From NCBI GenBank assembly GCA_023393115.1, contig JAEWMS010000087.1, forward strand, positions 15,641-79,640: a stretch of 64,000 bases of DNA. The letters are read 5' to 3'. This document shows, piece by piece, positions 28,612 to 37,716 of this stretch (its first letter is position 1; every line of letters starts with the position of its first letter). A program made the translations under genes and the position numbers. The notes under the pieces are model-generated. The model saw only the letters and a program-made list of their open reading frames with translations. It made no database searches and was not told the DNA's origin. This DNA is from Bacillota bacterium. Lineage in GTDB: Bacteria; Bacillota; Clostridia; Acetivibrionales; DSM-1351.

Positions 28612-29790
28612 ATGAAACATTTATTGCTATATGCTCATGCCGGCAGCAGAAATCACGGCTGTGAAGCTATTGTAAGATCAACCTTAAAAATACTAAATCT
28701 CAACAACATAGATATATCTCTGGCCACCTTCAGAGTACAGGAGGATATAAACTTTCTGTCTCCCGATTTCAAACTGAATTATATCACATATAAGCGTTAT
28801 GAAGGTTTTCACCCAATAAGACTTATAGATGCAGGATTAAGAAAATCAAAACTAAAGCAGGATTTTCTATTCTCATTCTCACAAAAAGATATTACAGCTA
28901 AAATGGACAAGCAGACCTTATGCCTTTCAATTGGAGGAGATAACTACTGCTATGGTATCCCCAGATGGATCTACTATACAAATAAAATGGCTGTCGGGAA
29001 AGGGAGCAAAACCGTATTCTGGGGCTGTTCGGTAGACCCCGAGGTCATAAACGCAGAGATGCTGGAGGACTTAAAAAAATATAGCCTCATTATAGCCAGA
29101 GAAAGTATTACTTATCAGGCTTTTGTTGATAAAGGCCTCACTAACACAATACTTCTACCCGATCCGGCCTTTACATTGGATTTGAAATCAGCACCACTAC
29201 CCGAAGGCTTTATTGACGGCAATACCATCGGAATAAATGTAAGCCCTCTAATAATGAAAAGTGAAACCAGCGGTGGAATTGTTTTTAAAAGCTTTACGCG
29301 GCTTATTCAGCATATTATTGATACCACAGACAGCCAGATAGCTCTTATTCCCCATGTACTCTGGGAGCATGACAACGATATGGTTCCGCTGTCAAAACTA
29401 TACGAGTTGTTTAAAAATACCGGAAGAGTTATACTTCTTGGTGACAACTACAACTGTATGGAGCTGAAAGGCTTTATTTCCCAGTGTAAGCTGTTCATCG
29501 GAGCACGTACCCATGCAACTATTGCGGCCTATTCTACCGGTGTCCCTACGCTGGTGATAGGTTATTCCGTAAAAGCTAGAGGCATTGCGAAGGACATCTT
29601 TGGCAGTGAGGACATGTACACCCTCCCCGTTCAAAAGCTTCAGGAGGAGGATCAATTAATCAAAGCCTACGAAAATCTAAGGGAGCACGAGGAAGATATA
29701 CGGAGGCATTTATCTGACTTTATGCCGGGCTACATTGAAAAATCTTATTCTGCTGGAGTTCCTGTCAGGAATTTGTTGTCAGAGGAATGA
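28612..29790 (+). CDS. Polysaccharide pyruvyl transferase family protein
   Basis: The product is 392 residues. The N terminus LYAHAGSRNHGCEAIVRST is the family's NxGCEAI nucleotide-like motif, and SIGGDNYCYGIP and KTVFWGCSVDPEVI follow. The C-terminal lobe has IGINVSPLIM, IALIPHVLWEHDND and LFIGARTHATIAAYSTGVPTLVIGYS. These match PF04230 enzymes, which use phosphoenolpyruvate to put ketal pyruvate on surface glycans (for example CsaB). It opens a plus-strand polysaccharide cluster and ends 23 bases before the flippase gene. The acceptor sugar is unknown. Confidence 0.88.
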   Translation: MKHLLLYAHAGSRNHGCEAIVRSTLKILNLNNIDISLATFRVQEDINFLSPDFKLNYITYKRYEGFHPIRLIDAGLRKSKLKQDFLFSFSQKDITAKMDKQTLCLSIGGDNYCYGIPRWIYYTNKMAVGKGSKTVFWGCSVDPEVINAEMLEDLKKYSLIIARESITYQAFVDKGLTNTILLPDPAFTLDLKSAPLPEGFIDGNTIGINVSPLIMKSETSGGIVFKSFTRLIQHIIDTTDSQIALIPHVLWEHDNDMVPLSKLYELFKNTGRVILLGDNYNCMELKGFISQCKLFIGARTHATIAAYSTGVPTLVIGYSVKARGIAKDIFGSEDMYTLPVQKLQEEDQLIKAYENLREHEEDIRRHLSDFMPGYIEKSYSAGVPVRNLLSEE

Positions 29791-29813
29791 AAGGATAAAC
29801 CCTGAATAAAATC

Positions 29814-31340
29814 ATGAAGATAAATGAATTAAAATGGGGCGCTGCCCTGTCATATACAAACATTTTACTATCAAACTTAATAAATCTTGCTTTTACACCA
29901 TTTCTGCTCACTACCTTGGGTAAATCAGAATATGGACTTTATACGCTTATTGGTGCATTTGTGGGCTATATGGCTGTCCTGGATTTTGGTCTGGGTAACA
30001 CCATTATCAGATATGTGGCAAAGTACAGAGCGCAAAATGATAAAGAGGGTGAACAGGGCTTTCTTTCTCTTGCCTTCCTGATATATACCGTTTTAACGGT
30101 ACTCGCGGTTGGAGTTGGGCTATCCCTGATTCCAGCACTGCCCTCGATTTTCGGGGAATCACTTACCGCGGCCGAGCTGGTTACCGCCAGAAAAATGTTT
30201 GAGATCCTGATAATAAACATCGGCCTGACATTGTTTATGAATGCATTCACCTCAATAATGTCAGGCTATGAGAAATTTGTTTTCCCGAGAACAATGTCAA
30301 TTGTCAGGGTCATTGCCCGGCCGCTGGCAATTATCATCCTGCTACTTATGGGCTATAAGGCACTGGCCATAGTTGTGGTGGATACGGTATTAAATGTACT
30401 GCTGCTGCTAATAAACATGTGGTTTGTGTTTTATAAAATGAAAATAAAAATAAAGTACCGTCATCATAACTGGCCTTTTGTAAAGGAAATCCTGCTTTTT
30501 TCAGTCTATGTTTTTATAAATATGATAGTTGATATGGTGTACTGGAAGCTTGGACAGCTTGTTGTAGGTATTTATTACGGAGCGGCCTCGGTAGCTATAT
30601 TCGGCCTTGGCATGTCCTTTCCGGGCTATTATATGAATTTCTCAACAGCAATTTCGGGAGTATTCCTGCCAAGGGCTACGCAGATGTGTGTTGATAATGC
30701 TTCCAGCAAGGAACTGGATAATCTTTTTATTAAAACCGGGAGAATACAGTTTATGGTAATGGGCCTAATTCTATCTGGCTTTATACTGCTGGGTAAACCC
30801 TTTGTAATTCTTTGGGCCGGACCCGACTATGTTCAGGTTTATCAGATTGCTCTTATTGCTATGGTTCCTCTGACAATTCCGTTGATTCAAAATGTGGGTA
30901 TATCTATACTCCAGGCCAAAAACCTCCATGCCTTCAGATCTGTAATGTACCTGATTATATCAGTCTTTAATCTGGGAATAAGCATACTGCTCACCAGAGA
31001 AATCGGTATAGTTGGTGCTGTAATAGGTACCTCAATATCACTGGTCATAGGAAATATCATTATTATCAACATTTATTACCGAAAAAAAATCGGACTTGAT
31101 ATTGCCAGATTCTTCAGAGAAGTATTCCACGGGCTTCTTCCGGCGATGGTCTTGAGTATATTAGTAGGCGTAATATTTATGTACATTCCTGTAGGCGGCT
31201 GGACTGGATTAGCGCTTAAAGGTATTCTGTTCACAGCTGTGTATGCGGCAGCAGTCTGGACCATAGGTATGAACTCCTATGAAAAAGGCTTATTCAAGGG
31301 ACCTGTTATGGGAATACTTAATAAAGTGCAAAAAAAATAA
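29814..31340 (+). CDS. Wzx-type oligosaccharide flippase
   Basis: This 508-residue integral membrane protein has about 14 predicted helices, in the MOP/MATE-related polysaccharide-transporter superfamily. The N terminus (LSNLINLAFTPFLLTTLGKSEYG) and the LDFGLGNTIIRYVAKYRA segment are typical of Polysacc_synt proteins. It should flip undecaprenyl-linked repeat units across the membrane. It is flanked by a pyruvyl transferase and an FrhB-like gene, and an O-antigen ligase lies further down, a coherent polymer-export set. Confidence 0.9.
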   Translation: MKINELKWGAALSYTNILLSNLINLAFTPFLLTTLGKSEYGLYTLIGAFVGYMAVLDFGLGNTIIRYVAKYRAQNDKEGEQGFLSLAFLIYTVLTVLAVGVGLSLIPALPSIFGESLTAAELVTARKMFEILIINIGLTLFMNAFTSIMSGYEKFVFPRTMSIVRVIARPLAIIILLLMGYKALAIVVVDTVLNVLLLLINMWFVFYKMKIKIKYRHHNWPFVKEILLFSVYVFINMIVDMVYWKLGQLVVGIYYGAASVAIFGLGMSFPGYYMNFSTAISGVFLPRATQMCVDNASSKELDNLFIKTGRIQFMVMGLILSGFILLGKPFVILWAGPDYVQVYQIALIAMVPLTIPLIQNVGISILQAKNLHAFRSVMYLIISVFNLGISILLTREIGIVGAVIGTSISLVIGNIIIINIYYRKKIGLDIARFFREVFHGLLPAMVLSILVGVIFMYIPVGGWTGLALKGILFTAVYAAAVWTIGMNSYEKGLFKGPVMGILNKVQKK

Positions 31341-31353
31341 CCCGGGGGTGTAT

Positions 31354-32532
31354 ATGGAAACAGTTTTTGATAAAAAGAATAATTGCTATGGCTGCGGTTC
31401 CTGCGTACAGGTATGTCCCACTAACGCCATAGACCTTAAGGTTGATAAGGAAGGCTTTTGGTACCCTGAAATAAATCAGGATAAATGCACCGACTGCGGC
31501 CTGTGCAGAAAGGCCTGCCCTATTTTCAGAAGTGTTGAAGCTCCTTCTGAGCCTTATCCGCAAGTTTATGCCATATGGAATAAGAATGAGGATATCCGGA
31601 AGTCAAGTACCTCGGGCGGAGTGTTTTCGGCACTTTCCGGAGAGATACTTTCCCAGGGAGGTGTAGTTTTCGGTGTTGCCTTTAATGATAAAATTGAAGC
31701 TGTTCACAGGGGCGTGGAATCAATGGATCAGCTCCGGAGACTTCAAGGCTCAAAGTATACTCAAAGTTCTATCGGCAACACTTATAAAGAAATAAGAACT
31801 TTGCTGAAGGAAGGAAGAAAGGTACTATTTTCAGGTACTCCCTGTCAGGTAAGCGGCTTGTACTCTTTTCTTGGCAGAGACAACGACAACCTGTATACCT
31901 GCGACTGTGTTTGCCACGGAGTCCCCTCCCCGGGTGTATTCGAGCTTTATAAGACACACCTGGAGAAAGTAAACAATTCTGAAATACAAAGGTTTCAATT
32001 TCGTAACAAATCCACCGGCTGGAAGAATTATAATGTAACTGTGGGATATAAAAACGGTCAACAGGTAAGTACCAATTTTGTAGAAGACCCTTTCATGAGG
32101 GGGTTTATCAGCAACATGTATTTAAGACCCTCCTGTCACAGCTGTAAATATGCCTCGGTACAAAGACAGTCGGATATCACTCTGGCCGATTTCTGGGGTG
32201 TTGATAAGTTTAATCCCCAGCTGGATGACGATAAGGGAACCTCACTGATTTTGTCAAATTCTCAAAGGGGTGAGGAATTACTGAAGGCTTGCCGGGATAA
32301 GCTTGTTATTCATCAAGCTGACCTCCCTGCTGCTATCAGAGAGAATCCAAGCCTTATAGGCCCTTCAAGCCCAAACAAACGGAGGAGCGAATTTTTTAGT
32401 GAAATGGAGTATGGAGATTTCTCTGCTCTTGCTCACAAATTTTTAAAAGCACCTTCGGCAACTCAGCTGCTATGGCTCAGATGCTTGCGAATTCCTAAAA
32501 AGCTGGTTAAGCTGGTCTTAGGAAAAAACTGA
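31354..32532 (+). CDS. Coenzyme F420 hydrogenase/dehydrogenase beta-subunit (FrhB) family protein
   Basis: About 392 residues. Two 4Fe-4S motifs at the N terminus (CYGCGSCVQVCPTNAI and CTDCGLCRKACP) are followed by FrhB N and C domains: SSTSGGVFSALS, GVAFNDKIEAVHRG, RKVLFSGTPCQVSGLYSFLG, CVCHGVPSP and SDITLADFWGVDKF. The frame extends back into the flippase gene (31279), but GGGGGTG before the ATG at 31354 marks the start. Proteins of this type often sit next to pyruvyl transferases in surface-glycan clusters, where their redox role is unclear. Clostridia generally lack F420, so flavin and Fe-S chemistry on a sugar or lipid carrier is more likely (inference). Confidence 0.88.
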   Translation: METVFDKKNNCYGCGSCVQVCPTNAIDLKVDKEGFWYPEINQDKCTDCGLCRKACPIFRSVEAPSEPYPQVYAIWNKNEDIRKSSTSGGVFSALSGEILSQGGVVFGVAFNDKIEAVHRGVESMDQLRRLQGSKYTQSSIGNTYKEIRTLLKEGRKVLFSGTPCQVSGLYSFLGRDNDNLYTCDCVCHGVPSPGVFELYKTHLEKVNNSEIQRFQFRNKSTGWKNYNVTVGYKNGQQVSTNFVEDPFMRGFISNMYLRPSCHSCKYASVQRQSDITLADFWGVDKFNPQLDDDKGTSLILSNSQRGEELLKACRDKLVIHQADLPAAIRENPSLIGPSSPNKRRSEFFSEMEYGDFSALAHKFLKAPSATQLLWLRCLRIPKKLVKLVLGKN

Positions 32533-32600
32533 ATTTATCAGTGTAAATGAGTAATTCCTTGTTAAGTTTTGCTTAAAATTCATATCAGTCTTGCATAAAA

Positions 32601-32629
32601 TTGACATCTTGAAAATGAGGTGCTAAACT
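32601..32629 (+). promoter_or_regulatory. Sigma-A type promoter of the glycosyltransferase gene
   Basis: TTGACA (32601-32606), 17-base spacer, TAAACT (32624-32629), about 75 bases before the start at 32703. It shows that the second half of the polysaccharide cluster has its own promoter. Confidence 0.7.
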
Positions 32630-32702
32630 AACCATAAAAATGCCTCTGAGGGATTTTATCACTAATATAAATTTGCGAAATATGAGCGAGATGGGAGATT
32701 AA

Positions 32703-33647
32703 ATGGACAGTTCACCATTGATATCTGTAATTATACCAATGTATAATACCGGAGACTATATTGAACAGACAGTAAAAAGCGTATTGGATCAAACCTACAG
32801 CAAGCTTGAAGTAGTTATAGTAGATGACGGGAGTACTGACAATGGTGCCGAACTTGTAGAGACCCTTAAAATGAATGACTCCAGAATCAGATATATTTAT
32901 CAGCAAAACCAGGGTGTTTCAGCGGCCAGGAACAATGCTATTGCTAATTCCTCCGGTGAATATCTTGCATTTCTCGACAGTGATGACCTCTGGAAGCCCC
33001 ATAAACTCGAAAAGCAATTGAGAAAGCTGGAAACTACAGGTATGGACGCCTGCTACTGCGGCTATCAGATGTTCTGCGATGATGAAATGGGTAAAACCTT
33101 TCCCGAGCGTTATTTCGAAGGAAAGATTTTAACTGAGGTCATAGAGGAAAAGGTATCGGTTTGGACCAGTACGGTTTTAATCAGGAAGTCGTTTGTAACC
33201 GACAACAACATATCCTTCAGACAGGGCTTGAACTGGAGTGAAGACATGGAGTTCTTCTGCAAGCTTCTGTACCTTGGCAGATTTTGTTGTGTTCGTGAGA
33301 CGCTGGCACTTTACAGGCAGAGACCAAATTCCCTTTCGGTTTCACCGGACAGAGCGCCCGAAATCGGACTGTGGAAGGATTTTATCACTTGGTTGAATAC
33401 TGTACCGGAACAGGCTAAGTACGATAAAAATGAAATTATTATGGCTGTGCAAAACTATAAGCTGCCTTCAATAGCTGTATTTTGTACATATCAGAAGCTT
33501 ATTTCAGGTGAGGATATAGATCAGACCTTCCTCTTAAAGGTTCCTCCGAAGCTGGTTTACGATTACAAACCCAGCCTGTCAACAACAGGTATAAAGCTGT
33601 TTATAAAGAAAATACTGATACTATATAAGTACAGATACAAAGCTTAA
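32703..33647 (+). CDS. Family 2 glycosyltransferase
   Basis: This 314-residue GT-A enzyme has the standard N-terminal pattern: ISVIIPMYNTGDYIEQTVKSV, VIVDDGSTDNGAELVE, NQGVSAARNNAIANSSGEYL and the DxD motif FLDSDDLWKPHKLEK. The acceptor-side segment LNWSEDMEFFCKLLYLG contains the catalytic ED. A C-terminal helical part has no membrane segment. GGGAGA precedes the ATG. It probably adds one sugar to the lipid-linked repeat unit of the neighbouring cluster. Donor and acceptor are unknown. Confidence 0.92.
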   Translation: MDSSPLISVIIPMYNTGDYIEQTVKSVLDQTYSKLEVVIVDDGSTDNGAELVETLKMNDSRIRYIYQQNQGVSAARNNAIANSSGEYLAFLDSDDLWKPHKLEKQLRKLETTGMDACYCGYQMFCDDEMGKTFPERYFEGKILTEVIEEKVSVWTSTVLIRKSFVTDNNISFRQGLNWSEDMEFFCKLLYLGRFCCVRETLALYRQRPNSLSVSPDRAPEIGLWKDFITWLNTVPEQAKYDKNEIIMAVQNYKLPSIAVFCTYQKLISGEDIDQTFLLKVPPKLVYDYKPSLSTTGIKLFIKKILILYKYRYKA

Positions 33648-33763
33648 TTAATCAATGATTTATTATTCTTGTGATATTAATTCATGAGAATTTTAAATAA
33701 GAATGACTAAACCTAATAATAATTAGTTATTCTAAAAATATATAACTAAGGAGAGTAGTAAGA

Positions 33764-34258
33764 ATGAAAATTATTAATGAAAAGGGAAAATTATTCGGAC
33801 TGATTAACATTGTTGATCTAAGTATCATTATTTTAGTTCTTCTGATTGGTGCTGTAGTAGTATTAAAAACTGCTGGAAAAGATGTTGGCCCTATATCAAG
33901 TGAAGAAAGTCTTCAGCAAATTACCGTAACCTTTAAAAGTTCTATCCGTAATGATGAGCAGGCAAAAGCTCTGAAGGAAAAGGACCAGCTGATCTCTCTG
34001 CTTAAACCTGTGGATGCATATATCCAATCGGTAACCTTTTCACCATATGAGGTGCCTATCAGCACTGCAGACGGTAGACAGGTATACGCTGTTGACCCTA
34101 AAAAGAAGGCAATTACCGTTAAATTTACTATGAAAACAAGCAAAGGTAGCGGAATAATCAAGCTTGAATCTCAGGAGATTGCAGTTGGAAAGCAATTTAC
34201 TCTTAAGACCCGTACTTTCGAAAATAACGGAACTATAGAAGCTATTGAATTAAACTAA
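33764..34258 (+). CDS. DUF4330 family membrane-anchored protein
   Basis: This 164-residue protein has a short cytoplasmic start (MKIINEKGKLFGLINIVDL), one membrane helix (about 17-38) and an outer beta-rich domain of about 120 residues ending in LKTRTFENNGTIEAIEL. The GKLFGLINIIDL-like opening is diagnostic of DUF4330. No function is established for the family. It lies between a glycosyltransferase and an O-antigen ligase, 12 bases before the latter, so it may help polymer export or attachment (inference from position). The ribosome site is AAGGAGAG. Confidence 0.8.
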   Translation: MKIINEKGKLFGLINIVDLSIIILVLLIGAVVVLKTAGKDVGPISSEESLQQITVTFKSSIRNDEQAKALKEKDQLISLLKPVDAYIQSVTFSPYEVPISTADGRQVYAVDPKKKAITVKFTMKTSKGSGIIKLESQEIAVGKQFTLKTRTFENNGTIEAIELN

Positions 34259-34270
34259 GGAGGCTATATT

Positions 34271-35986
34271 GTGTGGAAATATGTCTCAAACAGCCTATTA
34301 TACAGATTCCTTATATTCGTAAGTGAATTGATTGGTAATGCATATAAAAACAGTATTTTGAACAAGTGTATATCAACACTGTCAAAGTGGAATCAACATA
34401 GTGTTCTTCACAGAACCAAACAAAACTACATTGAAGCAACACCGAAATACTCCTTTTCAATTACATATAGGTTATTGGCCTTTTTGGGTAAGAAGCTTGA
34501 TAAGCTGGCAGGCTTTATTAATTTAGTATATTCACAAGCCTATAAAGACAGCATTTTAGGTAAATCCTTTTCAGGATTTTTGCGACTCGGGAGTAAATAC
34601 CTGGGTAAATGGGATAAGCTGGTTTATTTTATTATACTCGCTGTGGTTCTCAGTCTGTCGGCCCTTGTACTTCCCACCATTGTAGTTGCAGGTATCATTG
34701 GTATTCTGGGTACTATTTTTGTACTCAGAAATTTTGAAAGAGCTGCTTATCTGGTAGCAATCTATCCTGTACTTTACTATATTGCTGTTAAATCAAATAA
34801 CAGTACACTGGCCTCCGGCTGGGATGAACTCCTTATAATCTTTTGTATTGGTGTTTGGTTCTTCCGATGGGTGGTTGACAGAAAAGATTTTAACTTTGCC
34901 TGGACTCCTGTGGATTTTTCGTTAATCTTATTTTTTGTTGTATGTATAGCTTTATTCATAATACAATCTCTCGGTACTTTCGGCTCAAACAGCCTCGGCT
35001 TTGACGGTTTAAGAGCGGTCATAGAGTATATATTCTTCTTCTTTATAGTTGCTAAACTGTTAAGATCCGATGACGGGGCCAAAAACGTTGTTAAACTTAT
35101 GATTGCTACATGTGTGATAATGTCAGTACATGGGATTTATCAATATATCGTCAAGGTTGATACTCCTGCCTACTGGACAGATAAGGTGGAAGTTTCCTCC
35201 GGTCCAAGAGTTTTCTCCTTTGTGGGAAGTCCAAACGTACTGGGCTGCCTTCTGGCAATGATTATGCCACTGGCCATATCGCTGATATTCTCAGAGAAAG
35301 AGCTTGTTAAAAAGCTTTTATATACAGTTGCTACCGGCTTGATGGGTATCTGTATACTGCTTACAGGTTCACGTTCCTCATGGATAGCTCTGGGCTGTGC
35401 CTTAATTATTTATGCAATCCTGAGTAAGAAATACTATTTGATAATCGCTTTATTTGTAGTAGCACTTCTGGCATACACCATGGTTTCGTCTGTTAGGTCA
35501 AGAATTGACTATATGCTTGACCCCGCTTATATTGTAAGTAGCTTTAAAGGTGGCAGATTCGCCAGATGGCCTAAAGCACTTGAAATGTTCTATGAGAACC
35601 TGCTGTTCGGGGAGGGCTTTGGGCAGTTCGGCGGTGCCGTGGCTACCATTAACAAGGTTAAGGGTGCCTTTTACGTTGACAACTACTATCTAAAGGCAGC
35701 CGTAGAAATGGGTATTTTCGGCCTTGTTACCTTCCTCGCAGCGCTTTACAACGGAATTGTCTGGTCCTTGAGGGCCTCCTATAAGGTAGAGGATAATGTT
35801 TCAAAGGGCTTGATACAAAGCGGCTTCGGAGCGATGGTGGGAATACTAATTACAAACATTGTTCTTAACAACTTTGATGCTCCGTCTGTAGTTACTTATT
35901 TCTGGACCATTGCTGCGGTATGCGTCTTTCTGGGTTTTGTAAAGAAGGGCCCTAATAATGTTCTGACGAATATCGCAAACAGATAA
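34271..35986 (+). CDS. O-antigen ligase/polymerase (Wzy/WaaL-like) membrane protein
   Basis: The protein is 571 residues with a GTG start after AAGGAGG. A polar N-terminal part of about 110 residues precedes about 11 membrane helices. The Wzy_C region includes SFVGSPNVLGCLLAMIMPL, LTGSRSSWIALGCALI, and a large extracellular loop around FYENLLFGEGFGQFGG. These features match the O-antigen ligase/polymerase family, which joins lipid-linked units on the outer face. It closes the polysaccharide cluster and is followed by a 12-bp terminator. The long N-terminal extension is unusual for the family. Confidence 0.88.
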   Translation: MWKYVSNSLLYRFLIFVSELIGNAYKNSILNKCISTLSKWNQHSVLHRTKQNYIEATPKYSFSITYRLLAFLGKKLDKLAGFINLVYSQAYKDSILGKSFSGFLRLGSKYLGKWDKLVYFIILAVVLSLSALVLPTIVVAGIIGILGTIFVLRNFERAAYLVAIYPVLYYIAVKSNNSTLASGWDELLIIFCIGVWFFRWVVDRKDFNFAWTPVDFSLILFFVVCIALFIIQSLGTFGSNSLGFDGLRAVIEYIFFFFIVAKLLRSDDGAKNVVKLMIATCVIMSVHGIYQYIVKVDTPAYWTDKVEVSSGPRVFSFVGSPNVLGCLLAMIMPLAISLIFSEKELVKKLLYTVATGLMGICILLTGSRSSWIALGCALIIYAILSKKYYLIIALFVVALLAYTMVSSVRSRIDYMLDPAYIVSSFKGGRFARWPKALEMFYENLLFGEGFGQFGGAVATINKVKGAFYVDNYYLKAAVEMGIFGLVTFLAALYNGIVWSLRASYKVEDNVSKGLIQSGFGAMVGILITNIVLNNFDAPSVVTYFWTIAAVCVFLGFVKKGPNNVLTNIANR

Positions 35987-36048
35987 CACTTTTTATTTAT
36001 GTAACAGTCCAGCAATTCTTTGATTTTTTGAAAAATTCATGCTATTCT

Positions 36049-36094
36049 GAAAAGAGTCTCAAAGGTTAAACTCTAAACCCTAGAGACTCTTTTC
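36049..36094 (+). terminator. Terminator of the polysaccharide cluster
   Basis: GAAAAGAGTCTC (36049-36060) and GAGACTCTTTTC (36083-36094) form a perfect 12-bp stem ending in a TTTT run, 62 bases after the ligase stop. Confidence 0.8.
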
Positions 36095-36149
36095 ACATAT
36101 GATTTTTAGCTTTAACATTACTTATTTGAACAATAGACTGGAGACATTT

Positions 36150-36983
36150 ATGCAAAGAAAAAGTATATATATGCGTTATGAACCCGCCGTGACAGCTCCG
36201 ACTGACCAAACCGGAGAAGCGTATTGGTTTGCATTTTACAGTAGTAAAATGCTGGTTATTTCTGAGAAGGATTCCTGTAGAATTCCTTATATGAAAAATC
36301 CTGCTCAAGCAGACCTAAGTGTAATAAGAACTCAGTATCTGGGTCTGCTTGAAGGCAAACCGTGTTACTCCGCAGAACTTGCATCGGAAGAGGTGCTGCC
36401 GGCCGGAATGACATTTATTGAGTTAAGGGCTCTTTACGACTTTATTGCCGAAGACCTGTTCCTGTTGGCCGGCAAGGCATATCAGATAGTTGGTTGGGAT
36501 CAAACCCACCAGTTTTGCGGCAGATGCGGCTCCCCCACTGAGGATTTGCAGGGGGAAAGAGCAAAAATTTGTCCGAAATGCAGATTTATATCCTATCCCA
36601 GAATATGTCCGGCTGTAATAACGGCTGTGAGAAAAGGCGATCAAATACTGCTTGCCCATGCAAAACACTTTAAGGAAGGTATGTATTCCCTGATCGCAGG
36701 CTTTGTGGAGGCCGGAGAAACTCTTGAAGAAGCAGTTCAGCGAGAGATAATGGAAGAAGTGGGGATACGGGTAAAAAACATACAGTATCTTGGAAGCCAG
36801 CCCTGGCCTTTTCCAAATTCAATGATGCTGGGTTTTACCGCCGAGTATGAAAGCGGAGAGATACATGTTGACGGTTTAGAGATAACAGACGCCAACTGGT
36901 ATTGTAAAGATACTCTCCCCGGTTTGCCATCTGAGGTAAGTATCGCTAGAAAGATAATTAATTGGTGGATGGAACAGCAGTAA
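36150..36983 (+). CDS. nudC: NADH pyrophosphatase / NAD-capped RNA hydrolase (NudC)
   Basis: About 277 residues. A zinc ribbon (CGRCGSPTEDLQ ... KICPKCRF) precedes the Nudix domain, whose box is GFVEAGETLEEAVQREIMEEVGI with all the catalytic glutamates. The NudC-specific SQPWPFPNSMMLGFTAEY follows. The enzyme cleaves NADH to NMNH and AMP and can decap NAD-RNA. The frame opens at 36099 just after the terminator, but GGAG 8 bases before the ATG at 36150 gives the likely start. It is monocistronic; its stop codon is inside a hairpin shared with the convergent hsp20 gene. Confidence 0.94.
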   Translation: MQRKSIYMRYEPAVTAPTDQTGEAYWFAFYSSKMLVISEKDSCRIPYMKNPAQADLSVIRTQYLGLLEGKPCYSAELASEEVLPAGMTFIELRALYDFIAEDLFLLAGKAYQIVGWDQTHQFCGRCGSPTEDLQGERAKICPKCRFISYPRICPAVITAVRKGDQILLAHAKHFKEGMYSLIAGFVEAGETLEEAVQREIMEEVGIRVKNIQYLGSQPWPFPNSMMLGFTAEYESGEIHVDGLEITDANWYCKDTLPGLPSEVSIARKIINWWMEQQ

Positions 36984-37046
36984 ATAGAGAGTGCTGCCTC
37001 TCATAGGTTTGTAATAACCCTTATGAGAAGCGGCTCTCTCTATTTA
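36981..37046. terminator. Bidirectional terminator between nudC and hsp20
   Basis: TAAATAGAGAG (36981-36991, including the nudC stop codon) pairs perfectly with CTCTCTATTTA (37036-37046). Inner CTCTCATAGG/CCTTATGAGA pairing extends the stem. It lies 8 bases from the stop of the convergent hsp20 gene, so it can serve both. Confidence 0.7.
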
Positions 37047-37054
37047 GTAGTTGG

Positions 37055-37492
37055 TTACTGTATTTCTATTCTGTTATTTAATTTTTTTGCTTCACTCTTA
37101 GGAAGCACTATTGAGAGAATACCATTCTCATATTTAGCTGTAACATCTTCATTTTTTACATTTTCAACAAGGAAGCATCTGCTGGTGGAACCATATCTTC
37201 TTTCTCTTCTGATATAGTTGTTCCTCTCCTCTTTTGTCTCCTCTGATCTTTCAACCGAAATGGTAAGTCTGTCATCCCTGAGATCAAGTTTGATATCTTC
37301 TTTTTTTACACCGGGAATCTCAGCTTCAATAATGTATTCCCTTTCATTTTCCTTAACATCGGCCTTTATTGATTGAAAATCCGCAAATTCCAAGGCAGTA
37401 TCATTAAAAAAGTCATTAAAAATACCGGCCATATCAAAAAGACTTCCTCTTTCACTGATTTTGTTGTTTCTGAATGGAACTATTCCAAACAT
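37055..37492 (-). CDS. hsp20: Small heat shock protein, Hsp20 family
   Basis: About 145 residues with an alpha-crystallin domain: DVKENEREYIIEAEIPGVKKEDIKL near the start, LTISVERSEETKEERNNYIRRER in the middle, and the A-x-x-x-x-G-[IL]-L motif KYENGILSIVLPKSEAK near the end. It is an ATP-independent chaperone that holds unfolded proteins. The frame extends to 37543, but AGGAGGTG just before the ATG at 37492 and the typical MFGIVPF start favour the shorter form. Two perfect CtsR operators upstream predict heat-shock control by CtsR. Confidence 0.94.
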   Translation of the reverse strand: MFGIVPFRNNKISERGSLFDMAGIFNDFFNDTALEFADFQSIKADVKENEREYIIEAEIPGVKKEDIKLDLRDDRLTISVERSEETKEERNNYIRRERRYGSTSRCFLVENVKNEDVTAKYENGILSIVLPKSEAKKLNNRIEIQ

Positions 37493-37562
37493 AAATACAC
37501 CTCCTGAAAATACACTTAATTTATTAATTGTTATAGTTATCATAAATCTTTAGGCCTTTGAT

Positions 37563-37579
37563 TTTGACTTTCTTTGACC
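37563..37579 (-). promoter_or_regulatory. CtsR operator 1 upstream of hsp20
   Basis: Minus strand GGTCAAAGAAAGTCAAA matches the CtsR heptad-repeat consensus (RGTCAAA-NAN-RGTCAAA) at every position. It lies 71 bases before the hsp20 start. Confidence 0.88.
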
Positions 37580-37625
37580 TTATGTCTATATTGTAAATTA
37601 AATAGATAATTTTTTCAAAACTGAT

Positions 37626-37642
37626 TTTGACTTTCTTTGACT
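37626..37642 (-). promoter_or_regulatory. CtsR operator 2 upstream of hsp20
   Basis: Minus strand AGTCAAAGAAAGTCAAA is a second perfect CtsR box, 63 bases upstream of the first. Paired CtsR boxes bracketing a promoter give tight repression. The AT-rich stretch between them should hold the promoter. Confidence 0.88.
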
Positions 37643-37716
37643 ATTACTAAGGCTGGAATTCAGATTATTTTAATATATCTTCTCTCTACTCACTCTTTCT
37701 ATAAATTCCTTAATAT

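Noticed and set aside
36099..36149. Upstream extension of nudC to 36099
   Set aside because: The extra 17 codons start inside sequence just after the terminator and have no ribosome site, whereas GGAG precedes the ATG at 36150.
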